From Macrotis lagotis (Eukaryota; Chordata; Mammalia; Peramelemorphia; Peramelidae): 64,000 nt of DNA. This document shows positions 21,640 through 32,309 of the stretch, one piece after another (positions within the stretch are counted from its first letter, which is position 1; every line of letters starts with the position of its first letter). Where the stretch lies: contig NC_133666.1 of the NCBI RefSeq assembly GCF_037893015.1, forward strand, positions 655,490,869 through 655,554,868, read 5' to 3'. The notes under the pieces are model-generated. The model saw only the letters and a program-made list of their open reading frames with translations, was not told where the DNA came from and searched no databases. The position numbers were made by a program, and so were the translations under genes.

Positions 21640-21824
21640 GATTAAGATCTTACTCTGCACCAGGGAGAAATTGAGGCCCTAGAGGCTAGTCTAGGTGGCA
21701 CAGTGGATCTGATTCTGGAGTTAGGAGGACCTGAATTCAAATCTGACTTCAGACACTTAATAATTACTTAGTGGTGTAACCTTGGGCAAATTGCTAAATT
21801 TCATTGCCTTGCAAAAACCCCAAA

Positions 21825-21857
<33 letters not shown>

Positions 21858-21970
21858 ATGAAGTGACTTGACCAAAGTCCTATTAGGTAGTGAATGAATG
21901 GCAGAGCTGAAATTTAAAGTCAGGTTTTCTGACAACAAATCCAAATTCTTTCCACTGTGTTCATGTTTCT
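21640..21970 (+). mobile_element. MIR-like SINE interrupted by a tRNA-headed SINE and (GA)n
   Basis: The outer element reads 'accagggagaaattgaggcc' before and 'gatgaagtgacttgaccaaa' after. Between them a sense SINE runs from 'ctaggtggcacagtggatct' (about 21690) to 'attgccttgcaaaaaccc', and its tail has become a (GA)n tract at 21829-21856. Confidence 0.75.
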
Positions 21971-23165
21971 TTAACTAGAAAAGACGATGGAGAGAGGTGT
22001 ACCCCCTGAACTGGGCCTGGAGGAATTGTTGGGTTTTTATCATTTATACTCAGGGCATCCCTGCCATGGGAAGACTAGAACAATAAAGGTTCAGAGATGG
22101 GATTGTGAGTGAGTCTAGTGGGGATTTGGAAGCAGAGCAGAGCAGGAATGAATGTTTTCAATAGTAAGAGGTTGGAAAAGAAGGGTGGACCTTGAATACT
22201 AGGATGGAAAATGTGAATATGACCTGACAAGATTCCTGATTAGGGGTTTTTGTTTCTCTTACAGACAAAAATAGGAGCATTATAATAGAATAATAGAACA
22301 GATATTTTTTTAGGCCCTCATTGGATGCAGAGACTGTTCTATTCCGGGGAGAGATAGAATAGAAAGTTTATATAAGGTAGTCCCTGCCTCGTGGATTACT
22401 TAGTATAATAGAGATAAGACATTAACACTGACAGCTTTATATTCATAATATTCCATGAGGATGAGATATATAAAATGCTTTGTACATTTTTAAGTGGTTA
22501 TAAATGTCAATTATGATGATGATGATGATGATGATGATAATAATAATTGCACTGGAGTACTTTGAACAATGATCATGTTTGCAGCAGTAGTGAGCTCCTT
22601 CTCCCTGAAGGTATCCAATCAGAGATTAGATCATCTTTTGTCAGGGAGGCAGTTTCCTGTTATTCCTAAGATTGAATTTAGAGACTCTCTAAACCAGGTA
22701 CATTCAACTTGAACATGCTGCCCTCAAAGCCCATTCTTTCTTTTGTTTAGTATTTGTTCTCTATCCAAAGGCCTCAAAGGTTTCTTGGGGTTTACAGGTT
22801 CCAAATCATCTTGGCTGGACAACAATGGGTCCCAGACCAAGTCCATTTGGTCATCATTTGGGCCCTGCTTGGTTCAGAGTGAATTCAAACAGAACTTGTT
22901 TCTGTTCCAGCCAGAAACTTTGAGGGTTTGCCCCTCCCAGACTAATATCTTTTTGGACCATGCAAAAGGGGTTCCTTTCTTTACCACTTACCTGAGATCC
23001 TTGAGGATCTTACCCTTCTAATAATTTTTTCTTTTTTTTGGGAATAGTAATTTTTTGCCTCATCTCTCTTACCTAACTTTAATGACTGAATGTGTATTGC
23101 CTCAATCAAACTGTGGCCTGGGAAAGGCCTAGCTTTAAAAAGCCAAGGTCTCATACTATATTCAG
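21971..23165. other. Intron 1 stretch with a (GAT)n tract
   Basis: A (GAT)n/(AAT)n microsatellite lies at 22513-22548, at the end of L2-like tail text ('ttaagtggttataaatgtca'). Otherwise nothing recognised. Confidence 0.45.
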
Positions 23166-23167
23166 GG

Positions 23168-23345
23168 CTATCTCCAGTCATCCTGATCCATATCTGGTTC
23201 CTGCACCTGGATGGCTTCAGTGAGAAAGTGAGTGAGGCTGGTGACTTTGCACAGCACCCCCACCCCCACTTAAATCCAACATACTTAAATGTCATGGTAT
23301 TACCTCCCTGATTTCATGATCTTTGAGAGGACAAAAACAACAGCA
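23168..23345 (+). mobile_element. 3' half of the long composite marsupial SINE
   Basis: 'Ctatctccagtcatcctgat', 'gcacctggatggcttcagtg' and 'aggctggtgactttgcacag' match, in the same order, the tail half of the element at 60240-60530 and the reverse complement of those at 27655 and 46025. Confidence 0.75.
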
Positions 23346-23764
23346 ACAACAATAAAAAAAACCCATTCTTGCAGCCCACTTTGGGTAACTAAACAATGAA
23401 GTAAAAGGTGAGTGCATGTACCAGCTTTATAGCATCCCAGACCAGTTTAACCCTTAACTAATGTGGCTTGACTTTTTCATGAAACTAACATTGTGTGGTC
23501 TCACATACTACAGGAATTTTTTGGTTTTCATTTTAAACAAAATATATGCATATAGGAATTAATATTTTTATTTTAAAGATTATCTGATACATCTCAATTG
23601 CAACAGGCAACTTTATTTTATGCAGCATTAATTACTATTTTGTCACAAGACTTAGAATAGATTTCAAGATTTTTAGAAAAGACCATTTGCACTTTATATA
23701 ATTGCTATGCCATTCTCAGTTGTCATCAACACATTGCTTGCAAATATAATGCATAGAGTTGCAA
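23346..23764. other. Intron 1 stretch, AT-rich, nothing recognised
   Basis: A coherent AT-rich block runs from about 23345 to about 24400, interrupted by a SINE. It has no known family that I can name, and could be unique DNA or a very old transposon. Confidence 0.35.
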
Positions 23765-23779
23765 TCAAATCTGCAACTT

Positions 23780-23914
23780 GTTTTCTTTTTTAGTTTTTGC
23801 AAGGCAATGGGGTTAAGTGACTTGCCCAAGGTCACACATCTACGGAAACATTAAGGTCTAAGACTGGATTTCAACTCAGGTCCTCCTGACTCCACTGTGC
23901 CACCTAGTTGCCCC
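23780..23914 (-). mobile_element. tRNA-headed marsupial SINE with target-site duplication
   Basis: Antisense copy from a T-rich tail to 'gtgccacctagttgcccc'. It is flanked by 'tcaaatctgcaactt' (23765-23779) and 'tcaaatatgcaactt' (23915-23929), 14 of 15 bases alike. Confidence 0.9.
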
Positions 23915-23929
23915 TCAAATATGCAACTT

Positions 23930-24640
23930 AAAGAAAGTTAATTTATTCTGTTCTCTCTGGTCTTTATTGCCTAAAGAAAAATATCTGACACTTCACAAAA
24001 ATGTCCTGTTTATGAGGTCTCTTTTGGGGAGTATCTTTATTTGTGAGCAACTTTTTTTCCTATATGAAGCATACAAAAAGTAAAAATAGAACAAAAATTT
24101 CAGCATCTTGAAAGTATTCTTTGCATCACTATGACCCTTATCAAACTACATATAAATGCATTGGTATCAAAAAGCAGGCTGGGTGTTCACATTAAAAATG
24201 TTATGTTTTTGTTTTTTTTAAATTAAATGTTTTATTATGCTGATTTTATTATGTTTTATTATAATTTATATATTATTATTACATTTTATTATTGTATTCA
24301 TTGGTAATATGGTTACATTGTAGTCATAAATCAATATGAAATTCTCTATGTAGCCCTTTGACAAGTTGTTGTGTGATGTGGCCCAGAAGAACTAAAAGGT
24401 AGGACATCCATGCTGAAGCTCTTCCTCTTCTTGGGGTTCTAGTGTTTGGTGGTGAAATGCACATTTTTAGAAGAATCACTTTGGCAGCAAATTCAGGGAG
24501 GCTGGGCAGCCTGTACTAGACCCCATTCTTCTCTTAATGCAGCCTAGTCACGTTAATTTTTTTGGCTTTCATATCATATGTTTGACTCTTTGAGTTTAGT
24601 GCCTCCTGGAATTCCTAGATCCTCTTTAGAAGAACTGGTG
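23930..24640. other. Intron 1 stretch, nothing recognised
   Basis: AT-rich continuation of the block before the SINE. An unusually T/A-rich segment lies at about 24210-24310. No coding frame. Confidence 0.35.
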
Positions 24641-24644
24641 TCAA

Positions 24645-24842
24645 GCATTATCTGTAATCGGGATAAGTTAGAAGTCTTCCCAACAAGATCAGAGATGACT
24701 AGAAATGTTAGTGTTAGCAATAAATGAGAAGTAAAAGAAATTAAAGGAATTAGAATAGATAGTAAGGAAACAAAACTTTAATTCTTTGCAGATAATATGA
24801 TGGTATACTTAGAAAATTCTAGAAAATCAATTAGAAGAACTA
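24645..24842 (+). pseudogene. L1 ORF2 reverse transcriptase fragment
   Basis: One frame ends in FADNMMVYLEN (from 24785), the position of the L1 reverse-transcriptase FADD motif. IKGIRIDSKETKL and a stop codon (TAA 24779-24781) lie just before it. The second Asp of the catalytic pair is Asn (AAT 24794-24796). Upstream, 'cgggataagttagaagtctt' recalls the preceding RT segment, but bases are missing, so the frame is broken. It is a dead copy in the same orientation as INSR. Confidence 0.75.
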
Positions 24843-25845
24843 CTGTCTGGCTGTATCTCCTTATGACATTGATTTGTGGTCTTCACCTTTTCCATCTATT
24901 CCATAAAAAATAGCATAAGAAAAGTTGTCAAATGCTTCCCAAAAAACTACAATACTCCTTTGAATCACCAGGAGATAAGCCCCATTGTAAGTTAGCCTGG
25001 TCTGACTTGTTCTTGATGAAGTTATGCTGTCTCTTTGGGATTACTGCTTCCTTTTCTGAGTATTTACTAACCATTTCTTTAATAATCTATTTTAGAATTT
25101 TGCCAGGAATCAAGGATAAGCTCACTTACAGCTTGAGGAGTTGATTCTATTACTTTTAAAAAAAAATTAGGACCATATGCATCTTTCTCCTCTTTTCTCT
25201 ATCTCCCATTCTCAATGATTTTTCAAAACTTATATCTTTGATGGTTAGTGAGTAACCAAATTGGCTAGTTGATTTTGAACCAGAAGAGGTAATTTATCTG
25301 GACCTAGTATCTTGAATCATTCCAAGGCAGCAAGGTGCTTGCACTCATACCAACTCCCCAGTTATCTTCAGTATCATCTCCTTATTAGTTCATTTTGTTC
25401 TGTTCTTTCTGGTCCAAAGTTCATTCTTCTTGGCAGGAATACTAGATGAAAAATCAGAGTTGGGGGAGAGAGGGAGAAAGTGTAGGGGAAATGTGATGGG
25501 GTGTAAGGCAGGCTGTGTGTGGAACCATTTCTATAACAGTACTTCCAACAAACAGGGGAATCTTTTGCTCCCCAAAAGATTTCTATTTTCAGGGTAACAT
25601 TTCGACATCAGGGGACATTTCCCTGGGACTTTTGATAACTTCGATTTTTTTTTTTTGACCCTTGGTTGGCTCTGAGTTCTAATAACTTAGTTCTAATCTC
25701 AGGGGCAGGTTAGCCAAACAAAGTGATTAGATAAACAGGACAATAAGGGGATGATTAATCTATTTAAGAATTTTGACACCGTCTTAATTGGTCTCTCTGG
25801 CTCCAGTGGTTCTCTTCTCCAAGCTACCTTCACAGCATCCAAGAA
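24843..25845. other. Intron 1 stretch, nothing confident
   Basis: Mixed AT-rich DNA. No exon, RNA or assignable repeat. Confidence 0.4.
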
Positions 25846-25849
25846 AATT

Positions 25850-26125
25850 CATCCTGATTGCCTTCCAGAACAGTTTTACCTCCTGATTCTGAATTCAAGG
25901 TCCTCCACCATCTGACTCTAACCTATCTATCCTTAGTACAGTCTAGTCCTCTCCAGACATTCTGGATATAGACAAAGTGCCCTGTTCTGTGCTTCTGTGG
26001 CCCTGCTCCATTTCGGTAAATTTGCTCCTATTGCTGTCCTGGATCCATCTATTACAATTTACCCTTGTCTTCAGGGCCCAGCTCTGATGCCACCCTTTCC
26101 ATGAGGCTTTGTTCCCCCCCCCCCC
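25850..26125 (+). mobile_element. L2-like LINE body
   Basis: 'Ctgaattcaaggtcctccac', 'catctgactctaacctatct' and 'cttcagggcccagctctgat' match the L2 wording seen near 45000. A 12-base C run ends it (26114-26125). Confidence 0.55.
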
Positions 26126-26194
26126 AACCACCAAAGTGTTCTCTTTTCACTTTGCTTTGACTTTTCCTTTACACTTGGAGGAATCACTGAATAG

Positions 26195-26640
26195 TAGAGT
26201 ATGGAACTTAAGAGTTTGGGGTTGGGGGATGGGGAAAGAATTACATTCAGTTCCATTTCAGACATTTAATAGCTTTGTGACTCCGGGCAAATCATTTACC
26301 CCTCTCAGAACCTGTTTTCTCATCTGTGAAATGGGGATAATCTATGAAGTACCTAATTATACAGTTCTTAAGAAAGAGCTTTGCAAATCTTAAAGTTTAT
26401 AAAACATAGATTATTATTGTTGTTGTTGTTGCTATTATTATTCAATCTTTTTTTTAAGTTTTTTTGCAAGGCAGTGGGGTTCAGTGGCTTGCCCGAGGCC
26501 ACACAGCTAGGTCATTATTAAGTGTCTGAGGTCAGATTTGAACTCAGGTACTCCAGGCTCCACGGCAGGTGCTCTATTCACTGCACCACCTATCCTCCCC
26601 AGTTGCTATTATTATTACCATTGGATTTCTTTCACTCTTC
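26195..26640 (+). mobile_element. CORE-SINE interrupted in its tail by another SINE
   Basis: 'Aatagctttgtgactccggg', 'caaatcatttacccctctca' and 'catctgtgaaatggggataa' are followed by a tail ending in 'gttgctattattatt' (26428-26442). The same 15 bases resume at 26602-26616 after the SINE at 26443-26601. Confidence 0.75.
26443..26601 (-). mobile_element. tRNA-headed marsupial SINE with perfect 15-bp target duplication
   Basis: Antisense copy from the T-rich tail through 'gcaaggcagtggggttcagt' to 'gcaccacctatcctcccc'. Flanking duplications are at 26428-26442 and 26602-26616. Confidence 0.92.
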
Positions 26641-26879
26641 CTTGTATTGTTATGCTTATTTGCACACAAAACTTAGCTTCCTAATCATAAAGGCTTTAAG
26701 GGCTGAGAATGAGACTTCTTTTAGTGACTTGCATGCCGCTGACTTTTAATCAATGTAGATTTGAACCCCAAAAGCTTTCAGCCCATGGAAAGACTAATTT
26801 TCATAAATCATAATATGCTAATTATTAAAGCAGGTCCCTTCAAGTCTGATTTTTGCCAGTGACAATAGTTCCTGGCTAC

Positions 26880-27110
26880 ATATGGGGCTGTGCAGGTAAA
26901 TGTTTAACAGTAGACTGGGGGTGGGAATCTATCCACTTTACTCTTTTACATTTAGTTTGCATTTTCAACATTTTCTCCATTACTTTCTTAAGTCTAGACA
27001 ATCAATGAATTAATAAATCCAGTCCTGATTTGTGACATTTTCTAAATTTCTCATTTATAAATGTTTACACTGAACATTTTACAATCACCTTTGACTCTAG
27101 CTCACTCTAT
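26880..27110. repeat. Unassigned dispersed repeat, shared with 37140-37380
   Basis: The order 'cattttctccattactttct', 'acaatcaatgaattaataaa' and 'cagtcctgatttgtgacatt' parallels 'tttttctccatcacttttta', 'acaatcaacagaacagtaaa' and 'cagttctgacttgaagcatt' in the other copy. The two are diverged but collinear over about 120 bp. A DNA-transposon relic is possible. Confidence 0.55.
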
Positions 27111-27237
27111 TTTTCAGGTCCCTTCACACAATATAGTAGAGTGTAAAAGTAGGTAAAGGATCACCCAGTTCAACCTTTTCATTTACAGATTTATGGAGAA
27201 TTAAAGTCCTGACAAGTTGTGACATTCATTTCATGTG

Positions 27238-27365
27238 ATAATTCATTCAGCAAATATGTATTGAGTGCTTACTAATATGTCCTGGGGAAGTATCCTAGCT
27301 GTTGGGGATGCAAAGCTCAAAACAAGAAAAGTCCCTTGCTATCCAGGAGCTTATTCCCTACAGAA
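27238..27365 (+). mobile_element. Old SINE/LINE fragment ('tgagtgcttac' type)
   Basis: 'Agcaaatatgtattgagtgc' and 'tgctatccaggagcttattc' match the opening of an old mammalian repeat also seen at 30285, 45600, 51990 and 57770. Confidence 0.5.
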
Positions 27366-27544
27366 ATCCAGTCTCTGTTCCCTTAGTTCTCTACTGTTCT
27401 GTACATTGAATGATTCCCTGCCACTGACTTGGGGTCTCCTTACTAGACAGCAGGAGACAAGCTGATGTTGTCCTGGCCAGTCATCGCCTGATGCAGCTAG
27501 GAAGCCTATCTACTGCTAGAAGAGCAGAGACTCCTAAATGTGAG

Positions 27545-27652
27545 ACTATTAGAGCTGGAAGGGATCTGAAACCATCTAGTTCAGCCTCCCTCATTTAACA
27601 GATGAGGAAACTGAGAAAGCAAATGACTTGTTCAAGGTCTCCCAGGAAGAAT
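27545..27652 (+). mobile_element. MIR-like CORE-SINE fragment
   Basis: 'Gagctggaagggatctgaaa', 'catctagttcagcctccctc' and 'cagatgaggaaactgagaaa' are a well preserved copy of the segment. Confidence 0.65.
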
Positions 27653-27654
27653 TT

Positions 27655-27960
27655 GATGTTTGTTCTTCATTCTCAAAGAAGACTATGACATCAGGAGAGG
27701 TGATGCTATGACAGGCACATGAACTGGATTTCAGTGAAGGGAGGCTGTGCTAAGTCACCAGTCTCACTTTCTCCTCCAGGACCATCTGGATACAGGATGA
27801 GTGGAGGTGGCCCTGGATGCAAGGCAATCAGGGTTAAGTGACTTGCCCAAGGGCACACAGATAGTAAATGTCAAGTGTCAGCCTAGATTCTAACTCCCAG
27901 CCTGTTGACTCCAAGGTCAATACTCTATCCTCTGCACCACCTAGCTGCCCTCCCAAGGAG
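27655..27960 (-). mobile_element. Long composite marsupial SINE (about 300 bp)
   Basis: From the tail end on +: 'ttgttcttcattctcaaaga', 'gaggtgatgctatgacaggc', 'agtcaccagtctcactttct' and 'gatgcaaggcaatcagggtt', then the usual core and 'gcaccacctagctgccc' head. It is collinear with the copy at 46025-46330. Confidence 0.85.
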
Positions 27961-28034
27961 GGACTGAGCAACTCAGAATTTGAATGCAGGTCCCTTGTCT
28001 CCAAATTCATCTTTCTTTCTGCTGCCCCACTACC

Positions 28035-28200
28035 GGGATTGTGGACACTAAGTGGTGTAGTGGATAGAGCACAGTCCCTGGAGTCATTAGGACTTGAGTT
28101 CAAATGTGACCCCAGACACTTAATAATTACCTAGCTGTGTGGCCTTGGGCAAGTCATGTAACCCCATTGCCTTGCAACCCCCCCCCCCCAAAAAAAAACC
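28035..28200 (+). mobile_element. tRNA-headed marsupial SINE with C-rich tail
   Basis: 'Aagtggtgtagtggatagag' to 'ccccattgccttgcaa'. The tail then has 12 C (28178-28189) followed by an A run, in place of the usual plain A tail. Confidence 0.85.
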
Positions 28201-28584
28201 AAACAAACCCAGGTCTTCTGATTCTGATCAGTGGAGAAAAGCTGAGGACTCAGGGAAAGATAGTGACTTTCTCAGGGTCCTACACCATGGATTGGGGGTA
28301 ATCAGAGGAGGTGAACATGAAACTGGACTTTTATAAAAAGACTGGTGGGATTTAGATTGGCAGGGAAGAGAAGGAAGGGCAGGAAGTAAATAAATGGAAG
28401 ATCTGTTTTAGGGATCATTAATTCCCTTGTTTATTGGAAGTGGAGGGCCCATACAGGTAAGAACAGAGATATATTTTCTCTCTATGTAAGAATGAATGCT
28501 TTAAATCTGTTCCAGTGTAGTTTAGGCTCCTTTAGGAGGTGATGGATTCCCCTCACTGGAAGTCAAGCATCTTAGTTTAGAACT

Positions 28585-28695
28585 GGTTGGAACCTTAGGA
28601 GTCATAAGACCAAATCTCTTCATTCCAAGATGAGGAAACTGAGGCAGAGGTTAAATGATTTGCCAAAGTCATACAGCGAGCTTGATGTTGGGGTA
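28585..28695 (+). mobile_element. MIR-like CORE-SINE fragment
   Basis: 'Agatgaggaaactgaggcag' and 'gatttgccaaagtcatacag' are diagnostic. Confidence 0.6.
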
Positions 28696-28789
28696 ATTCT
28701 TACTCAGATAGGTACAGGTCAGACTAAATGATACTTTTGAGGTTCTTGCCCTTCTGAGAGCTAGGATTCTGTGAAGCAGTCTAGCCCTA

Positions 28790-29325
28790 CTTATCTGACT
28801 AATTTTGTTCAAAGGCAGCTGAATAAAGTACTGGGTTGGGAATCAGGAAGGCTCATCTTTCTGAGTTCAGTTCAGACATTTCCTACCTGTTTGATCCTCA
28901 CCAGGTCACTTAATCCTATTTGCCTCAATTTCCTCATTTTTAAAATGAACTAGGATATATCATAATCATATATATCATAAGAAAAGCAACTGATATGATG
29001 AAAAGAGCAAGGAAAGATAATTTTTAAATTATTGAATTATCTGAAAGTCATGAGTTTTTTTTAAATGTGATTATTTTTCCAATTCCATATAAAGTTAATT
29101 TTCAGCATTCATTTTTGTAAAATTTTCTCCCTCTCACCCTTTCCTCCCCTCCACTCTAGAATAGCAGGTAAATGATGAACCAAAGCAAAAGGGAAAAATT
29201 AATAAAATAAAAAAAATTTAAGTGAAAAAAAATGAACTGGTAAAGGAAATGGCAAAGCTCCAGGATCTTTGACCAAAAAACATGGGGGGGGGCGGGGTTC
29301 ACAAAGAGCCATATGACTGAACAAC
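28790..29325 (+). mobile_element. MAR1-type SINE split by a 287-bp insertion
   Basis: The 5' part (to 28951) ends 'aaaatgaact' and the 3' part resumes with the same 'aaaatgaact' at 29229-29238. It continues 'ggtaaaggaaatggcaaagc' and ends 'agagccatatgactgaacaa', the RTE-like tail. The two parts make one normal MAR1. Confidence 0.8.
28952..29228 (-). mobile_element. Insertion inside MAR1, carrying antisense L1 3' text
   Basis: The inserted segment contains 'tgattatttttccaattcca' and 'ttctccctctcaccctttcc', text of antisense L1 3' ends, but also ends with an A-rich stretch on +. It may be two events or a rearranged insertion. A 10-bp duplication flanks it. Confidence 0.6.
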
Positions 29326-29334
29326 AAATAACTC

Positions 29335-29515
29335 AAGACACTACCTCTGTGACTTCAGGCAAGTCACTTAAGTTTCCTCATCTGTAAAATGGGGATTATA
29401 CCATCTTCCTCTTAAGACTGTCATGAAGATCAATTGAGATAATATTTATAAAGTACCTAGCACTTAGTAGGCATTATATAAACACTAGCTATAATTATTA
29501 TTATTATATGACTAT
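29335..29515 (+). mobile_element. CORE-SINE with L2-like tail
   Basis: 'Ctctgtgacttcaggcaagt', 'tcctcatctgtaaaatgggg', 'tataaagtacctagcactta' and a (TTA)n end are clear. Confidence 0.8.
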
Positions 29516-30284
29516 ACACATTTGGAAATTATAGAACTATCTTCAAAGCATCTTTAATTCAGAGGTCTTTCTCTTTCCCATGAATATCTAGCTTTCTAGA
29601 GCATTCCATTTTATTCTGTGATCCCCAGTAACTTTATTTCTTCTGTCTTGGGGTACTAGGAAGTCAATGTGATGGGCCATGTTTCTTACTCAATGTGGGC
29701 GTGATAAGAGGTGAATGTGAGCTGTGATGGGTGGAAGTTCCTGGGTTGTCAAATATTACTTGCTTATCAAAGTGTGAAAAGAGAAAAATACTTGGTAGGC
29801 GTTTTTGGGTGTGTTGCCCTGCCTGCCTAACGTTGCCAGGGTTGCTCCAATAGACAAGGTTTGGCCAGCCCTGCTTATTTGGCTATGATGGTGGGTTGGG
29901 GGAAGCCTATCTGGTTTGGGAGCTTGAGTATTTGACTGTATTCTGGACCTGAGGATTCAGAAGCTTTTAATATATATGCCAAGCAAAACATCTCTGTTTT
30001 CGTGTTGAAGGGGAAGTTAAAAATCCCAAGTAGAGAAGATAAACTTTATTATCAAATGTTAAACATGGGGTAACCATTCAGAATTTTATTTCCAGGAAAG
30101 GGGTTCCTGCAGCTGGCAGAGGGTTGGGTAGATCAATGACCTCTAAGCTTCTAGATAGTGCTGAGGGATTGAGATCCTAAGATTCTAAAACTTTCCACTC
30201 TCCACCCTACTCTTCTCCCCATTTGGTAGACTGAAGAACTAGCTCTGGAAGGGATCTCAGAGGGCATCCCACTCACTCAATTCC
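29516..30284. other. Intron 1 stretch, nothing recognised
   Basis: Intronic DNA with no exon or confident repeat. Confidence 0.4.
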
Positions 30285-30620
30285 TTCCTTTTATTAATTG
30301 AATACAATAGACATTTAAGTACCTACTTTGTGCCAGTTGGAGTATTTAGAAGGTTCAGTATATAGAAGGCCAGACCTGGAGTCTGAAGTTCAAATCCAGC
30401 CTCAGACACTTCCTAACTATGTGACTCTGGGCTAGTCACTTTACCCTATCTGTCTGTTTCCTCATCTGTAAAATCAGCTGGAGAAGGAAATGGGTACTAA
30501 ACCACTCTAGTATCTTTGCTAAGAAATTGAACTTCAACATGTACCAAACACTAGGCTAGGAGTGAGCATCCAAAGCCAAATGAAACTGTCCCTGCCTTCA
30601 AGGCATTACCATCCCACGGG
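30285..30620 (+). mobile_element. Old repeat interrupted by a MAR1-type SINE
   Basis: The outer repeat reads 'agacatttaagtacctactt', 'tgtgccagttgg' and, after the SINE, 'aaacactaggctaggagtga' and 'ctgtccctgccttcaaggca'. The inner MAR1 (about 30350-30540) has 'agcctcagacacttcctaac' and 'cagctggagaaggaaatggg'. Confidence 0.7.
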
Positions 30621-30851
30621 TAGAATATATGAATGCCAAGAAAGACAAATTGGAGATCTATACAAAGAAGGTACAAATGAGAGAAGGGCACCAGCAATAG
30701 AAGTGGATCAGGATAGGTTTCCTCTGGGAGGTGACATGTTGGAAAGGAAGCTAGAGAAGGGAGTGGATTTGATATAGTTGTGAATATGAGCAAGTCTATT
30801 GCCAGTTGTTTGTCTCAGTTTCCTCATTTGTAAATCGAGATAAGAAGAGCA

Positions 30852-31018
30852 TCTCTGGGGCAGCCAGGTGGCTCAGTGGATAGAGCACTGACCCTGGAGT
30901 CAGGAAGACCTGAGTTCAAATGTGACCTCACACATTTGATAATAACTATCTGTGTGTCCTTGGGCAAGTGACTTAATCTCATTGCCTTGCAAAAACAAAG
31001 ATACAAACAAAAAAGAAA
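30852..31018 (+). mobile_element. tRNA-headed marsupial SINE
   Basis: A full head ('ggggcagccaggtggctcag') to tail ('attgccttgcaaaaacaaag'). It is flanked by 'aagaagagc' at 30842-30850 and 31021-31029. Confidence 0.9.
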
Positions 31019-31024
31019 GAAAGA

Positions 31025-31890
31025 AGAGCTCCTATCTCCCAGGGTTGTTATAAGATCCTAATGACAGAAAGCTTTATAAATCTTAAAGTACTATATGAAT
31101 ACTAGCTAGTATTGTTATTTGCGGCAGACAGCTTGCAAGGTTCTCCAAAGGTCAGGGATAAGAGAGGTAGCACCCAGGCCCATTTTCTGGAACTTTCTAA
31201 AGATGCAAAGGAGAGTAATGACATTAACCTTCAGACACAGGCTGGAGCCTGATTGTAAAGAAGAGTTTGTAATTTGTCCCTAAAGTCACAGGAAACCCTT
31301 GAAACTTCTTGAGAAGGGGAATGACTTCAGGATATTGCTTCAGCAGCTGTGAGAAGGATGGCATGAATAAAGGGAACCTAATTAGGAGATTTCCACAATG
31401 ATTCAGGGGAGAGGGATGGGAAACCAAGGTTGGCTGATGGGTTGACTGGAGAGAAGGAGATGGTTTGGAGAGAGATTCTAGAGGTAAGGGAGCACCTGGT
31501 TGGATATGAGGTGAAGCAATTCTTGTGACTTTCAGAAAGTCATACCAAGGCAGGAAGAGTTCGGCTGGGGGTTGAACCTCTCCTAAATACAGTTCTCTTT
31601 CCAAACCTGCCCCATGCTGCCCCCTCTATTATTCCTGCCCTGTGAGAAACTAAATCCTTGCGGCTCTCAATGGCTGGCCTAGTACTTACAGTAACTCCTT
31701 CCTGAATATTTGCACAGGGCTTTACTGTGACAAAGCCCTTTCCCACCTATGATCTCATTTGATCATATGCTTAGAAATATTTCCATTTGGTAACATACGT
31801 CAGTGAGACAGACAATCACATGCCAGTAGACATGGAATCTTGCCATGAATGGTATTTCAGGACTGGTACTTTCAGGAATGATTCCTTCAT
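31025..31890. other. Intron 1 stretch; short L2/SINE tail, otherwise nothing recognised
   Basis: Bases 31045-31115 read as a SINE 3' tail ('gctttataaatcttaaagta'). The 126-codon - strand ORF at 31224-31604 has no recognisable domain and no exon features. Confidence 0.4.
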
Positions 31891-32190
31891 AAGGTCAGAG
31901 AATTTAGAGCTGGAAGGGACCCTAGAAACCACCCTGTTAGAATCTCTCATCTTTCTGGGGAGGAAACTGAGGCCCAGAGAGAAGCTTTGTGACTTGCCCA
32001 GGGTTACTCAGAACATAATTAGAAATAATTAGACCTAGAGAAAAAAGGACCTCAGAGATCATTTAGTCTTAACCTGCTCATTTTACAGAGGAGGAACCTG
32101 AGGTTCAAGAAACAAATGACTTGCTCATCGTCACTCAGGAATTACTGTGTTTGAAATCTGAACACACGTTTCCTGGCTTCAGGGATCACT
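31890..32190 (+). mobile_element. Two adjacent MIR-like CORE-SINE copies
   Basis: The first: 'agagctggaagggaccctag', 'gaggaaactgaggcccagag', 'tgacttgcccagggttactc'. The second starts at about 32035: 'aggacctcagagatcattta', 'tttacagaggaggaacctga'. Confidence 0.7.
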
Positions 32191-32309
32191 GTATCTCACT
32201 GCCTTCTCTAATCCTTGACAAGGGGTCATTCACTTTTTGTTTGCAGACCCTCAATGCTCTTTCTATTATACCCACAGAGAGCACTAATGACTTGAAATAA
32301 AATACTGTT

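Noticed and set aside
31224..31746. Two adjacent - strand ORFs as a possible exon pair
   Set aside because: No recognisable domain, no convincing splice sites and no codon-use signal that I can see.
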